From NCBI GenBank assembly GCA_030055515.1, contig JASFYI010000003.1, positions 164,506-228,505 on the forward strand: a stretch of 64,000 nt of DNA, in the 5' to 3' direction. The notes beneath the pieces are model-generated. The model was not told the DNA's origin. It worked only from the letters and a program-made list of their open reading frames with translations, and ran no database searches. This document shows positions 45,733-53,931 of the stretch, one piece after another. The position numbers and the translations under genes were made by a program. This DNA comes from Methanolinea sp. Its GTDB lineage: Archaea > Halobacteriota > Methanomicrobia > Methanomicrobiales > Methanospirillaceae. Every line of letters begins with the position of its first letter. Position 1 is the stretch's first letter.

Positions 45733-46676
45733 AGGGAAAGCAAGAGGGTGCTACCCCCCGGGGGGGAGGGGAAGACGGGGCCGGCGGGCCGTTCCAGGTC
45801 CCCCGCGGTCTCCTCCTCTCCTTTCTCGACGAGGATGCACCGTTCGGTGACATCACCTCGCTCTCCGTCCTCCCGCGCGTGTCCTGCAGGGCGAGGATCG
45901 TCGCGCGGGAAGGGGGGGTCATCGCGGGGCTCGAAGAGGCCCGGGAGCTTTTCCTCGCGAGTGGCGTCGCGTTCCGGCCCCTCGCGGCGGACGGCGACCG
46001 GGTCCCGCCCGGGGCAGTCCTCGCGGAGGTCGAGGGGCCGGCCCGGGCCGTCCTCCTCGTGGAGAGGACCGCGCTCAACATCCTGATCCGCATGAGCGGG
46101 ATCGCGACGATGACCCGTGCCCTCCAGGACGTGCTCGACGAGAAACTCCCGGGGGCACGCGTCGCGGCGACCCGGAAGACGTGCCCGGGCCTCCGCCTGC
46201 TGGACAAGAAGGCCGTTGCCATCGGCGGGGGGGACCCGCACCGCCTCACCCTCTCCGACGGGATACTCATCAAGGACAACCACCTCGCCCTCGTCCCCCT
46301 CGAGGAGGCGATCGCGCGGGCGAGGGCGCACTCGTGCTACAGGAAGGTCGAGGTCGAGGTGGAGAGCCCGGAGATGGCCGTGCGCGCGGCACGCGCGGGG
46401 GCAGACATCCTCCTCCTCGACAACATGACGCCCGCGCTCGTCCGGGAGACCATCAGGATGCTGAAAAACGCGGGTCTCCCCTCCCTCCCCCTCGTCGAGG
46501 TCTCGGGGCGGATCACCCCGCAGAACATCGCCGACTACGCGATCGAGGGGGTCTCCCTCGTCAGCGTGGGCGCGCTCACCCACAGCGTAAAGGCCCTCGA
46601 TATCGGCCTCGACGTCGTTGGGACCGGGGACGCTCCCCGGCCGGCACGGGGACCCGCACCGCGGGAATATACCTGA
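45729..46676 (+). CDS. nadC: Nicotinate-nucleotide pyrophosphorylase (carboxylating)
   Basis: Quinolinate phosphoribosyltransferase of 315 residues. Conserved stretches are EDAPFGDITS at the N terminus, ERTALNILIRMSGIAT near 112-127, ATRKTCPGLRLLDKKAVAIG with the Arg-Lys substrate site, and GILIKDNHL. It has about 20 extra residues before the family domain, so the start may be later than the GTG at 45729; the overlap with nadX argues for that GTG. A short variable tail rich in Pro and Ala ends the protein. Confidence 0.94.
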   Translation: MKGKQEGATPRGGGEDGAGGPFQVPRGLLLSFLDEDAPFGDITSLSVLPRVSCRARIVAREGGVIAGLEEARELFLASGVAFRPLAADGDRVPPGAVLAEVEGPARAVLLVERTALNILIRMSGIATMTRALQDVLDEKLPGARVAATRKTCPGLRLLDKKAVAIGGGDPHRLTLSDGILIKDNHLALVPLEEAIARARAHSCYRKVEVEVESPEMAVRAARAGADILLLDNMTPALVRETIRMLKNAGLPSLPLVEVSGRITPQNIADYAIEGVSLVSVGALTHSVKALDIGLDVVGTGDAPRPARGPAPREYT

Positions 46677-46776
46677 CGCGTAACTTTCCCTGCACGGGCC
46701 CCCCACCCACCCGAGCGACGTTCCCAAAAACTTATCAGCGTGGATCCCTAATGCCTGCCGAGGGGAGACTCCGGGA

Positions 46777-47325
46777 ATGGCAGGGAGAGAGGTGACCGAG
46801 CGCGAGAAGAGGGAGGCCGAGGAGGCGGCGAGGCGGAGGGCGGTGCGGCGTCTCGCCGCGCTCCTCAAGAGCCCCTACCTCGACGAGCGGTGGAAGGCAG
46901 CCGAGAAACTCGGCGTCATCGGGGACGGGTCCGTCGTCCCCGACCTCATCGAGGCCCTCTCCGACCCGTTCGTGGAAGTCTCCTGGATCGCCGCGAAGTC
47001 CCTCGGCGAGATAGGGGACGGGAGGGCTTTCGAACCCCTCCTCAAGGCACTCCAGTCCCCGGAGAAGTGGCTCCGCATCGGTGCCGCGATTGGCCTAGGG
47101 CGCCTCGGGGACAGGAGGGCGGTCCCCGCACTCGTCCAGGCCCTGAGAGACGAGAAGGCCCTCGTGCGGAAGCACGCCGCGTGGGCGCTCGGCGTCCTCG
47201 GCGATCCCTCTGCCCTCGAACCGCTCCGCGCACTCGAGAACGACCCCGACAAGAGGGTGAGGGAGGAGGTCGCCACCGCGATAAGGATACTCCTCTCCGC
47301 GGCGGAGTCCGCGCGGGGAACGTGA
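46777..47325 (+). CDS. HEAT-repeat protein (PBS-lyase-like)
   Basis: Protein of 182 residues made of a charged N-terminal helix (1-30) and about four to five HEAT repeats of 31 residues, each with the pattern D..W.VR..AA..LG.IGD..A.P.L..AL.D. Such proteins bind other proteins and act as scaffolds or regulators; in cyanobacteria relatives attach bilins. The partner is unknown. Confidence 0.82.
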   Translation: MAGREVTEREKREAEEAARRRAVRRLAALLKSPYLDERWKAAEKLGVIGDGSVVPDLIEALSDPFVEVSWIAAKSLGEIGDGRAFEPLLKALQSPEKWLRIGAAIGLGRLGDRRAVPALVQALRDEKALVRKHAAWALGVLGDPSALEPLRALENDPDKRVREEVATAIRILLSAAESARGT

Positions 47326-47414
47326 TCTTGGCGGCCCGCCCCGGGACCGCGCCTGCTTTTCACCACTGTTCCGGGTGAAGGGATTTTCCCCGGGGGAAAC
47401 CCACCTTCCCCCTC

Positions 47415-47924
47415 ATGCAAGATACCACTGTCTCCCTCCTCGCCGCTGTCCTCGCGGCGCTCTTGATCGCGTTCCTGTGGCTCCTCGTCTCCCACGTGCG
47501 GCTGCGCGAGAGGGTCGGGGAGAGGGCGCGGGCGATGTTCGAGGAGTGGCGTGCGGAAAGCCTCGAGCGGGAGGCTAAAGAGCGGGCAGAGGTCCTCTGC
47601 AGGGAGTGGGTGGCGGCCAACGAGGCGCGGGTGCGGCGGGATGCAGTCGCGCGGAGCGAGGCCGCGGTGAGGGGCAGGGTGACCGAGCACCTCCTCCCCT
47701 TCTTCCCCCAGTTTCCCTACAACCCGCGCGACGCGAGGTTCCTCGGGTCCCCCGTGGACTTCGTGGTCTTCTCGGGACTCTCCGCGGGCAGGCTCGAGGA
47801 GATCGTCTTCGTCGAGGTGAAGAGCGGGAGGGCGGCCTCACTCTCGGAGAGGGAGAGGATGGTCCGGTCCTGCGTGGAGGAGGGGCGCGTCCGTTACCGC
47901 GTGCTGAGAACCGGCGGGGAGTGA
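47415..47924 (+). CDS. Membrane-anchored Holliday-junction-resolvase-like protein (COG4741)
   Basis: Protein of 169 residues. A single N-terminal membrane helix (about 7-26) is followed by a long coiled coil rich in Arg and Glu (27-90) and a C-terminal PD-(D/E)xK-like domain with FLGSPVDFVVFSGL and IVFVEVKSGRA, where the acidic and Lys residues (D, ExK) resemble a nuclease site. COG4741 members are annotated as predicted secreted or membrane-linked endonucleases related to archaeal Holliday junction resolvase. Activity is unproven. Topology (soluble domain inside or outside) is not settled by the sequence. Confidence 0.72.
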   Translation: MQDTTVSLLAAVLAALLIAFLWLLVSHVRLRERVGERARAMFEEWRAESLEREAKERAEVLCREWVAANEARVRRDAVARSEAAVRGRVTEHLLPFFPQFPYNPRDARFLGSPVDFVVFSGLSAGRLEEIVFVEVKSGRAASLSERERMVRSCVEEGRVRYRVLRTGGE

Positions 47925-47940
47925 GGGGAAACCCGTTTTT

Positions 47941-48531
47941 TCAGGTCGCAGGGGCCCCGGCCGCGCGCCCCTCGGCTTCCGCGAGCCTGTCCATGTCGAT
48001 CACGTCGTCGACGTAGGTGGTGAGCTGCGTGAGCAGGAGGGGATCGATCCCTTTCTCCACGGCGAGGAAGATCCCGGGTGTATCGAGGAGGCGGAGCTTG
48101 CTCGTGACGAAGTGGATGAACTTCGAGATGTGGACGGACGGCAGGTAGATGAGCATGGTGCTCACCGAGTCGAAGAGGAGGCACGGTTTCTCGCCGGTGG
48201 TCGCGTTGAGCACCTCGGTGATGGCGATCCCGAGATCGGTCAGGTTCGAGGGACTATTCACGAACATCGTCTCGGTGTCGTCCTCCGGCACTCTCCCGAT
48301 GGCATACTTCGTGATCGCGTCGATGAAGGTGATTTTCTTCGTGTCAATGCCCTCCGCGGCGTAGTACTTCCTGAGAATCCCGGAGGGCTGGTTCGTGGTG
48401 ATGACGACGACCCTGTAGCCCTGGTGAACGAGGCTCTTGATGATGTGGATGTTGCTCTGCTTCAGCCTCTCCGCCGCCGAGAGGACGAGGAAGAGCTTGT
48501 CCTGGCCCAGCCTCGAGAGATCGACAGCCAT
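47941..48531 (-). CDS. KaiC/RecA-like protein without P-loop (DUF7504-like)
   Basis: Protein of 196 residues with the core of a RecA/KaiC-type fold. The Walker B-like strand PCLLFDSVSTMLIYLP (about 116-131) is present, but where Walker A should be the sequence reads SAAERLKQSN, so ATP binding is unlikely. Related archaeal proteins often accompany signal-transduction genes. It lies seven bases after the kinase-like membrane protein on the same strand, so the two probably work together, for example as a receiver or adaptor. Start has a strong AGGGGAGG site immediately upstream. Confidence 0.68.
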   Translation of the reverse strand: MAVDLSRLGQDKLFLVLSAAERLKQSNIHIIKSLVHQGYRVVVITTNQPSGILRKYYAAEGIDTKKITFIDAITKYAIGRVPEDDTETMFVNSPSNLTDLGIAITEVLNATTGEKPCLLFDSVSTMLIYLPSVHISKFIHFVTSKLRLLDTPGIFLAVEKGIDPLLLTQLTTYVDDVIDMDRLAEAEGRAAGAPAT

Positions 48532-48538
48532 CCTCCCC

Positions 48539-49168
48539 TCACCTCGTCAGGAACTCGCGGTATGCCTCGGGGATCTCCTCCCTCTCCTCGACAATCTCCC
48601 TGTTCAGCTCCCTGAAATTCTCGATTATCTGCTCGAGGTGGGTTATCTGGACAGAGAGCATCGTTTTTTCCTCCTCGGTCACGGGTCCCTCGTCAAGGTG
48701 CCTGCGGATCGAGGCGAGGTTGTCCCTCAGCATCTCGAGGGGGCCCTTCATCCGGAGGGTTGCCTCGGAGAGGTACCCGACGAGCGCGGAGTGCTTCTTC
48801 TCCACCTCCTCCTTCTTCTCCTGCAGTTCCGCCTTCACCCTGTCCCTCTCCTCCGAGATGCTCGCGACCACCCACGTGACCGCGATGAACATCGCGGCAC
48901 GGAGGACCGTTGCCCACGAGAAGTCACCCACGACGAGGCTCGTTGCGATCGTCGCCGCCACGAGGCCGACGGCAACGAAAAGCGCCTTCCTGTGGTACCA
49001 GAGCGCGGAGAGGACGAGGAGGATGTAGAAGATGTGCGTGTACCCGACGGCCGTCCGGAACATGTAGTGCACGGTCACCTCGAGCCCCGCGCACACGATG
49101 CCGAGGACCACGAGGATCCAGAGTCTCTGCCTTACTGTCGTCTCTTTCTCGCCCTTGCCTTCCTCCAT
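48539..49168 (-). CDS. Membrane sensor with kinase-like dimerisation helix, no ATPase domain
   Basis: Protein of 209 residues. Four or five membrane helices (about 16-110) are followed by a coiled coil and a two-helix region (about 120-195) that resembles the dimerisation domain of histidine kinases, but no phospho-acceptor His motif of the usual form and no HATPase domain follow. ATG at 49168 has GGGGGTGG upstream; a GTG at 49219 would add 17 residues. It may sense a membrane signal and pass it by conformation to the KaiC-like protein next to it. Function inferred only. Confidence 0.6.
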   Translation of the reverse strand: MEEGKGEKETTVRQRLWILVVLGIVCAGLEVTVHYMFRTAVGYTHIFYILLVLSALWYHRKALFVAVGLVAATIATSLVVGDFSWATVLRAAMFIAVTWVVASISEERDRVKAELQEKKEEVEKKHSALVGYLSEATLRMKGPLEMLRDNLASIRRHLDEGPVTEEEKTMLSVQITHLEQIIENFRELNREIVEEREEIPEAYREFLTR

Positions 49169-49263
49169 GCCCTGTATCCACCCCCTCGCCCTGGAAATCA
49201 CCGATCTCACTTTGGCCACCGGCAGGCATTAAAATGATCGGGCCCGGATCCCGTGGGGGGCCC

Positions 49264-49635
49264 TCAAGGGGACGCGATGGGCCGGATGTCACCCGGTGAC
49301 TGCACGAGGATCTCCTTTTCGCCCCTGTATATTTGGACCGTGCCGACCACGAAGACGGAATCCCCCGCACGCGGCCACCCCCTCCGGGCTGCGTGCGAGG
49401 GGACAAAGACCCTCACTCCCCCAACCCTGAGGACCTGGTGACCGCCTCCCTGCGTCGTCCTCGCATCCTCGACGGTCCCCCCGTGGAAGACGAGCTCGCC
49501 CTCGCGTGAATCCTGCGAGAATGGCCTTGCGAAGGCTTCCTTCCCCGCGCTCTCCACGAGGATGGAGGCGATGGTGACAGACACGAGGACCGCGATGACG
49601 AGCGCGAGCGCGATCTTCTCCTGCCGGACGAGTAT
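49264..49635 (-). CDS. Membrane-anchored OB-fold protein
   Basis: Predicted protein of 123 residues with an N-terminal membrane helix (about 8-28) and an OB-type beta-barrel domain (45-115) with GELVFHGGTVEDARTTQGGG and GDSVFVVGTVQIYRGEKEIL. This pattern fits nucleic-acid-binding tRNA-anti-like or cytochrome-maturation OB domains. A GTG at 49635 is preferred, as the longer frame from 49776 would overlap the upstream gene by 37 bases and has no family character. The neighbouring secreted phospholipase-D-type gene suggests action outside the cell. Confidence 0.6.
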   Translation of the reverse strand: MLVRQEKIALALVIAVLVSVTIASILVESAGKEAFARPFSQDSREGELVFHGGTVEDARTTQGGGHQVLRVGGVRVFVPSHAARRGWPRAGDSVFVVGTVQIYRGEKEILVQSPGDIRPIASP

Positions 49636-49739
49636 CACGATCTTTTGGGTACGTACCCGTGCAACATATACACCCCGCAGGAACGTCCACGCGCACCCCG
49701 GTTGCTCTGTCCCGCAGGGGCCCCCATGACCCTCCGGTC

Positions 49740-51413
49740 TTACCTGCGTCTCCCCCGCTTCAGGGAGAAAACGCACGCGACGAGCACGACGACCGCGACC
49801 GCGGCAAGCACCTTTGCCGTGTCCGGGTGGCGACCCGGTTCCCCTTCGCTCCCCGCGGTCTTCCAGTCAGATTCGAAAACTCCCGAGAAGTACGCCCCGA
49901 CTCCCGGGTGGTCCACTACCAGCGCGGTCTCCCTGTTGAACGCCGGCGAGTTCGCGTTCCAGTTGATGGAGCTCACGAGGACCCTCCTCCCGTCGACGAT
50001 GACACCCTTGTTGTGGACCTTCAGGATATTCCCGCGGCTCAGGTCCGCGAGCCTCGCCTCGAGCGGGAGACGTTCCGCCGCGGCGATCCCGTTGACGAGG
50101 TCCACCATCTCGTCGTTGTCGGCATCGTCCTCCACGTTGTAGGGATAGGAATCGAGCAGCACCCTCACGCGGACACCGCGCCGGGCAGCATCCACCGCGT
50201 CGGAAAGGAGGGGGTTCAGCACGCCCGCGGACTCGTTCGCGATGTACGCAACCTCGATGTCGAGGGTCCTCTCCGCCCCCCTGAGGAGGTCGTGCAGGAG
50301 GTAACTCGTGTCCGGGGAGACGACGGGCGTGACCGTCGCCCCGGAGAAATCGTACGGGGTGTAACGCGGGGGAGATGCATCCGCGTGCGTGATCTCCATT
50401 GTCCCGCCGCCGGCCGGTGCACGCACCGTGTACTTCCCGCCCGCGTCGTGGGAGAAGACGGAGGCGAAGTACTCCGCGAGGCGCCTGTCCCTGACAAAGA
50501 CGCCCCACCCCCTGTTCCCCTTCTTCCCCCGCTCCGGGAACCCACTGTCCTTGAAGTTCTCGCTCGTGACGAGGACACCCGACCTGTCGACGACCATGTA
50601 CTTCGCGTGCATGAACCGGTAAGGGGCGTGGACGTCCTGCGTCCCCGACATCGCGGAGACGGGGATGCCCGCGCCCTCGAGCCGCGAGATGACCCACTTT
50701 TCCCCCGTGGGTATCCCCCCCACGGGCCCGCCCTCGAGCAGGACGGTGACGTTCACCCCCCTCCCCGCCGCCTCCACCAGCGCCCGGGCGAGGTCCGGGC
50801 TCGTGAACTCGTAGACGGCGACGAGGATCTCCTCCCTCGCCCCCGCGACGGCAGAGAGGAATACCTCCCTCGAGCAGTCGGGGGCGACGAAGGCGACCCC
50901 GGAGACGCCGTCGAAGCGGGCCGGCGCGAACCGGGACTGGCCCAGCATTAGGATGCGGCGGTCCCACGTCCCGTTCTCGAGGTAGTGGACCTGGCCCTGG
51001 CGCGTCGATACCGTCCCGGGCCACTCGACTTTCTGGACCGGATACCGGTTCCAGAACAGGGTGATCTCGTCGCGCGTGTTCGCGAGCTGGAACCTGCCCG
51101 TCCTCTCCATGTCGGGGACGAGGGGGGAACTCCCCTCCCACTCGTAGTCGGGGAGTACCCCGTGGCTCCGCCTGTATGCCTCCGCGTCGCGGGCAACGAC
51201 GCACCGCCCCGAGAGGTGGGAGCCGGGAGGGAACCGCAGGCTCCCCTCCCCGTCGCTGACCACGATCCCGTCGAGGGGGCCGCTCCCCTCGAGGACGAAG
51301 TATTCGTCGAGGTCTTTCTCGAGGTACGGGTCGGGGCAGAACTCGACGAGGGCGAAGGCAGAAACGGGCGAGATGAGCAGGACCAGGGCGAGGACGAGGG
51401 GTACCCTGTGCAT
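49740..51413 (-). CDS. Secreted, membrane-anchored phospholipase D/nuclease family protein with lamin-tail-like domain
   Basis: Protein of 557 residues. Signal peptide 1-22; an N-terminal lamin-tail-like beta domain (about 22-100: LDEYFVLEGSGPLDGIVVSD); two PLD domains with HKD motifs HAKYMVVD (about 268-275) and HNKGVIVDG (about 461-469), and a C-terminal membrane helix (about 534-551) before a basic tail. Two HKD motifs form one active site for phosphodiester cleavage of lipids or nucleic acids. Lamin-tail domains are often joined to extracellular nucleases, which favours a DNA-cleaving role at the cell surface. Substrate is inferred. Confidence 0.83.
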   Translation of the reverse strand: MHRVPLVLALVLLISPVSAFALVEFCPDPYLEKDLDEYFVLEGSGPLDGIVVSDGEGSLRFPPGSHLSGRCVVARDAEAYRRSHGVLPDYEWEGSSPLVPDMERTGRFQLANTRDEITLFWNRYPVQKVEWPGTVSTRQGQVHYLENGTWDRRILMLGQSRFAPARFDGVSGVAFVAPDCSREVFLSAVAGAREEILVAVYEFTSPDLARALVEAAGRGVNVTVLLEGGPVGGIPTGEKWVISRLEGAGIPVSAMSGTQDVHAPYRFMHAKYMVVDRSGVLVTSENFKDSGFPERGKKGNRGWGVFVRDRRLAEYFASVFSHDAGGKYTVRAPAGGGTMEITHADASPPRYTPYDFSGATVTPVVSPDTSYLLHDLLRGAERTLDIEVAYIANESAGVLNPLLSDAVDAARRGVRVRVLLDSYPYNVEDDADNDEMVDLVNGIAAAERLPLEARLADLSRGNILKVHNKGVIVDGRRVLVSSINWNANSPAFNRETALVVDHPGVGAYFSGVFESDWKTAGSEGEPGRHPDTAKVLAAVAVVVLVACVFSLKRGRRR

Positions 51414-51485
51414 CCTCTATGAATGGTGCGACGGGAAACAATTAACCTGCTGGAACGTCCCACATTTCCCTCCGGAGGAACCGGC

Positions 51486-52073
51486 ATGTTCTCCCCCCCG
51501 CTCGTCATCAAGCTCGGAGGGAGCCTGTACTCGAGGGCTGGCGAGATCTGCGCCTTCCTCCTCGAGAGGTCTCCCCCCGTGCTCGTCGTTCCCGGGGGCG
51601 GGCCCTTCGCGCGGGCGGTGAGGGAGACGGGCGCGGGAGGGACGGCAGCGCACTGGATGGCCGTCGCCGCCATGGAGCAGTTCGGGTGGTATCTCTCGCG
51701 CTTCGGTATCCCCGTCACGGGGCAGCTCTCCGTCTCCGAGGGGCCCCGCGTGCTCCTCCCCTACATCCCCCTCCGCTCCGCAGACCCCCTCCCGCACTCG
51801 TGGGACGTGACCTCGGATACGATCGCCGCGTGGTGCGCATGGACGCTCGGCGTCCCCCTCGTCCTCCTCAAGGCGGTGGACGGCATCCGCTCCGGGGGGA
51901 GGCTCCTCCGGCGCGTCGACGCGCCGGTCGAGACGGGTGACGTGGATCCCTGCTTCCTCGGGTTCGTCCTCGAGCGCGGGGTGCCCGCGGTGGTCATCTC
52001 GGGGCTGCGGCTTGAACGGCTCGCCGCCGTTCTCGACGGCGCGGTGCCCCGCGGGACAACCATCGGCTTTTAA
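51486..52073 (+). CDS. mfnE: Amino-acid-kinase-family protein, probably MfnE of methanofuran synthesis
   Basis: Kinase of 195 residues, short member of the amino acid kinase superfamily. The phosphate loop VIKLGGSLY lies at 8-16 and VLVVPGGGPFARAVRE near 35-50; a DPCFLGFVLERG segment near 157 follows. In methanogens such proteins are [5-(aminomethyl)furan-3-yl]methyl phosphate kinase, which makes the diphosphate form for methanofuran. The ATG at 51486 has GGAGG seven bases upstream. Identification rests on length and lineage; a uridylate-kinase-like role is the alternative. Confidence 0.7.
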   Translation: MFSPPLVIKLGGSLYSRAGEICAFLLERSPPVLVVPGGGPFARAVRETGAGGTAAHWMAVAAMEQFGWYLSRFGIPVTGQLSVSEGPRVLLPYIPLRSADPLPHSWDVTSDTIAAWCAWTLGVPLVLLKAVDGIRSGGRLLRRVDAPVETGDVDPCFLGFVLERGVPAVVISGLRLERLAAVLDGAVPRGTTIGF

Positions 52074-52118
52074 GTCTCCAAAGGTCAGATAGTACGAGAT
52101 ACTTTGCAGGGAGAACCC

Positions 52119-52280
52119 ATGCCATCCAGAAAGTGCACCTCATGCAATGCGCCGCTTGCCGAGAGGGGCGCAACGGAATTCGGATGCCCCACGTGTGGCC
52201 ATGAGATCAGGAGATGCTTCCGCTGCCGCGAACAGAGTATTCCCTACGTCTGTCCGAGGTGCGGGTTCACGGGGCCGTGA
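52119..52280 (+). CDS. Zinc-finger microprotein (HVO_2753-like)
   Basis: Small protein of 53 residues with four CxxC pairs (C6/C9, C23/C26, C33/C36, C45/C48), which is the two-zinc-site pattern of the archaeal HVO_2753-like zinc finger proteins. It lies three bases before ef1b and is likely co-transcribed with it, an arrangement seen in many archaea. The role is not established; links to translation are suggested by the neighbour. Confidence 0.88.
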   Translation: MPSRKCTSCNAPLAERGATEFGCPTCGHEIRRCFRCREQSIPYVCPRCGFTGP

Positions 52281-52283
52281 GCC

Positions 52284-52541
52284 ATGGGAACGGTGGCAGT
52301 CATCCTCAGGGTCATGCCCGAGTCGCCCGAGGTCGACCTCGCGGGGCTGAAGGAGGCGATACGCAGGGAGGTCCCCGCCGTGAAAGACATCCGCGAGGAG
52401 CCCATCGGGTTCGGGCTCAAGGCACTCGTCGTCGCGGCGCTGGTGCAGGACGCGGGGGGCGAGACGGATGCCCTCGAGGCAGCGATCCAGAAGATACCCG
52501 GCGTCGAGCGGGCAGAGATCACCGACGTGACCCTCACCTGA
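52284..52541 (+). CDS. ef1b: Elongation factor 1-beta
   Basis: Guanine-nucleotide exchange factor of aEF1A, 85 residues, normal archaeal length. Conserved parts are MGTVAVILRVMPESPEVDLA and IGFGLKALVVAALVQDAGGE with the C-terminal PGVERAEITDVTL. Confidence 0.95.
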   Translation: MGTVAVILRVMPESPEVDLAGLKEAIRREVPAVKDIREEPIGFGLKALVVAALVQDAGGETDALEAAIQKIPGVERAEITDVTLT

Positions 52542-52625
52542 AAAACCGGGAGATACCCTGCCGGATTTTTTCCCCTCGCGGGGTCACGGCCATGGAAGGG
52601 CGCGGGTCCCGCAACCCCTTTTCGT

Positions 52626-53576
52626 TCATTCCTTCCCGAGCTTCTCGAGGACGGCGGTGGTGATACTCCTTATTTTCTCCACCGATACCCTGAACTTCGC
52701 GACCTCGTCGTCCGATATCTTGATGGGGACGGGGAATACGCCCTGCCTGTTTATCCTTGCCGGGACACCGATGCACACGTCGCCTATCCCGTGGACCTCG
52801 CTGCGGATGTAGGCAGAGACCGTGAGGATCCTGTTCTCGTTCCCGAGCACTGTCCTCACGAGCGTTGCGATGGCTTCTCCCGGGCCGTACACGGTCGCGC
52901 CCTTGTTCCTGATGATCTCTTCCCCGCTCGACCTGACGCGCCCCATGATGTCTTCCATGGGGAGCCCGTTGAATGCGGGCAGGTTCGAGATCTGGATGCC
53001 CCCGATGGTGGTCGCGGACCAGAGCGGGACCATCGAGTCCCCGTGTTCCCCGATGATGCGGGTGTGGACCTCGCTCACGTGGACCTTGAAGTGACGCGCG
53101 ATCAGGAATTTCAGGCGCATGGAGTCGAGGTGCGTGCCCAGGCCGAACACCTGGTGGGGTGGCATGTGCGCGTAGCGGAGCGCGACGGACGTCATCACGT
53201 CGACGGGATTCGTCACCATGAGGAACATGGCCCGCGGTGCGTGCATGCCGATGGCCCCCGCCATCTTCGACACGATGCGGGCATTCTCGAGGGCGAGGTC
53301 GAGCCGGTCCTGGCCTGGTTTCCTGGCCACTCCCGCCGTGCAGACGATCACGTCCGAGTCTCCCGCGTCGGCGAAACTCGTCGTCCAGGAGAGGTCGACG
53401 TCGTGTCCCGCCGCGGCGAAACAGTCCGAGAGGTCCCTCGTGATCCCGGCGAGGAGGTTCTCCCGCCCCTCCCTCCCGTGGAGGAGGATCTTGTCGACGT
53501 AGGGAATGTGCCCGATTGTGTGGGCACAGAAAGTGCCAACGTTTCCGGTCGCACCCAGGATTGTCACTTTGGCCAT
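52626..53576 (-). CDS. mdh: Malate dehydrogenase (LDH/MDH superfamily)
   Basis: NAD(P)-dependent malate dehydrogenase of 316 residues. The Rossmann start VTILGATGNVGTFCAHTIG, the VVTNPVD-type segment FLMVTNPVDVMTSVALRYA near 119-137, and the active-site IIGEHGDSMVPLWS near 180-193 are clear. The pattern matches the archaeal LDH-like MDH group. It serves the reductive branch of the incomplete TCA pathway in methanogens. SRP RNA is encoded just upstream on the same strand. Confidence 0.94.
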   Translation of the reverse strand: MAKVTILGATGNVGTFCAHTIGHIPYVDKILLHGREGRENLLAGITRDLSDCFAAAGHDVDLSWTTSFADAGDSDVIVCTAGVARKPGQDRLDLALENARIVSKMAGAIGMHAPRAMFLMVTNPVDVMTSVALRYAHMPPHQVFGLGTHLDSMRLKFLIARHFKVHVSEVHTRIIGEHGDSMVPLWSATTIGGIQISNLPAFNGLPMEDIMGRVRSSGEEIIRNKGATVYGPGEAIATLVRTVLGNENRILTVSAYIRSEVHGIGDVCIGVPARINRQGVFPVPIKISDDEVAKFRVSVEKIRSITTAVLEKLGKE

Positions 53577-53603
53577 TTCGACTACCCGTGCCCTCCGAGG
53601 TGA

Positions 53604-53918
53604 TTGGGGACACGTTCTTTGGTCGACGGCCCGGCACTGCCCCCTCCCGGCAAAGGTCTCCTCCGCCCCGCACCCCCATGGGCGCCGAGTGTCCGCGGTG
53701 AGTCTGCTCCCTTCCGGGCCTGAACCGGTCCCCGCGACAGCGGGCCACGGACCCCCTCCGGGGTCCTGGTTCCCGTCCACCGACCTCATGGGACGAGGTT
53801 TCAACGTCGACCCGTACCGTTCGAAGGCAGCCCGGTTCCGCCTTCCTCGAACTTCGCCCCCCGCATATCGACGGTTTCGGGTTACAGGTGACGCCGGGCC
53901 ACCCGGGCTAGTCCCCGT
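53604..53918 (-). ncRNA. ffs: Signal recognition particle RNA (7S RNA)
   Basis: The minus strand shows the archaeal SRP RNA landmarks. Near the 5' end are CACCTGTAACCCGAAACCG and TCGATATGCGGGGGGCGAAG (helix 3/4 domain). In helix 8, around 53704-53722, is GGCCCGGAAGGGAGCAG, the SRP54-binding motif. The terminal helix 1 pairs GGGGAC at 53911-53916 with GTCCCC at 53606-53611, which sets the ends to within a few bases and gives about 315 nt, the usual length. It works with SRP19 and SRP54 in targeting ribosomes to SecY. Confidence 0.93.
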
Positions 53919-53931
53919 ATGATATTGCGGC

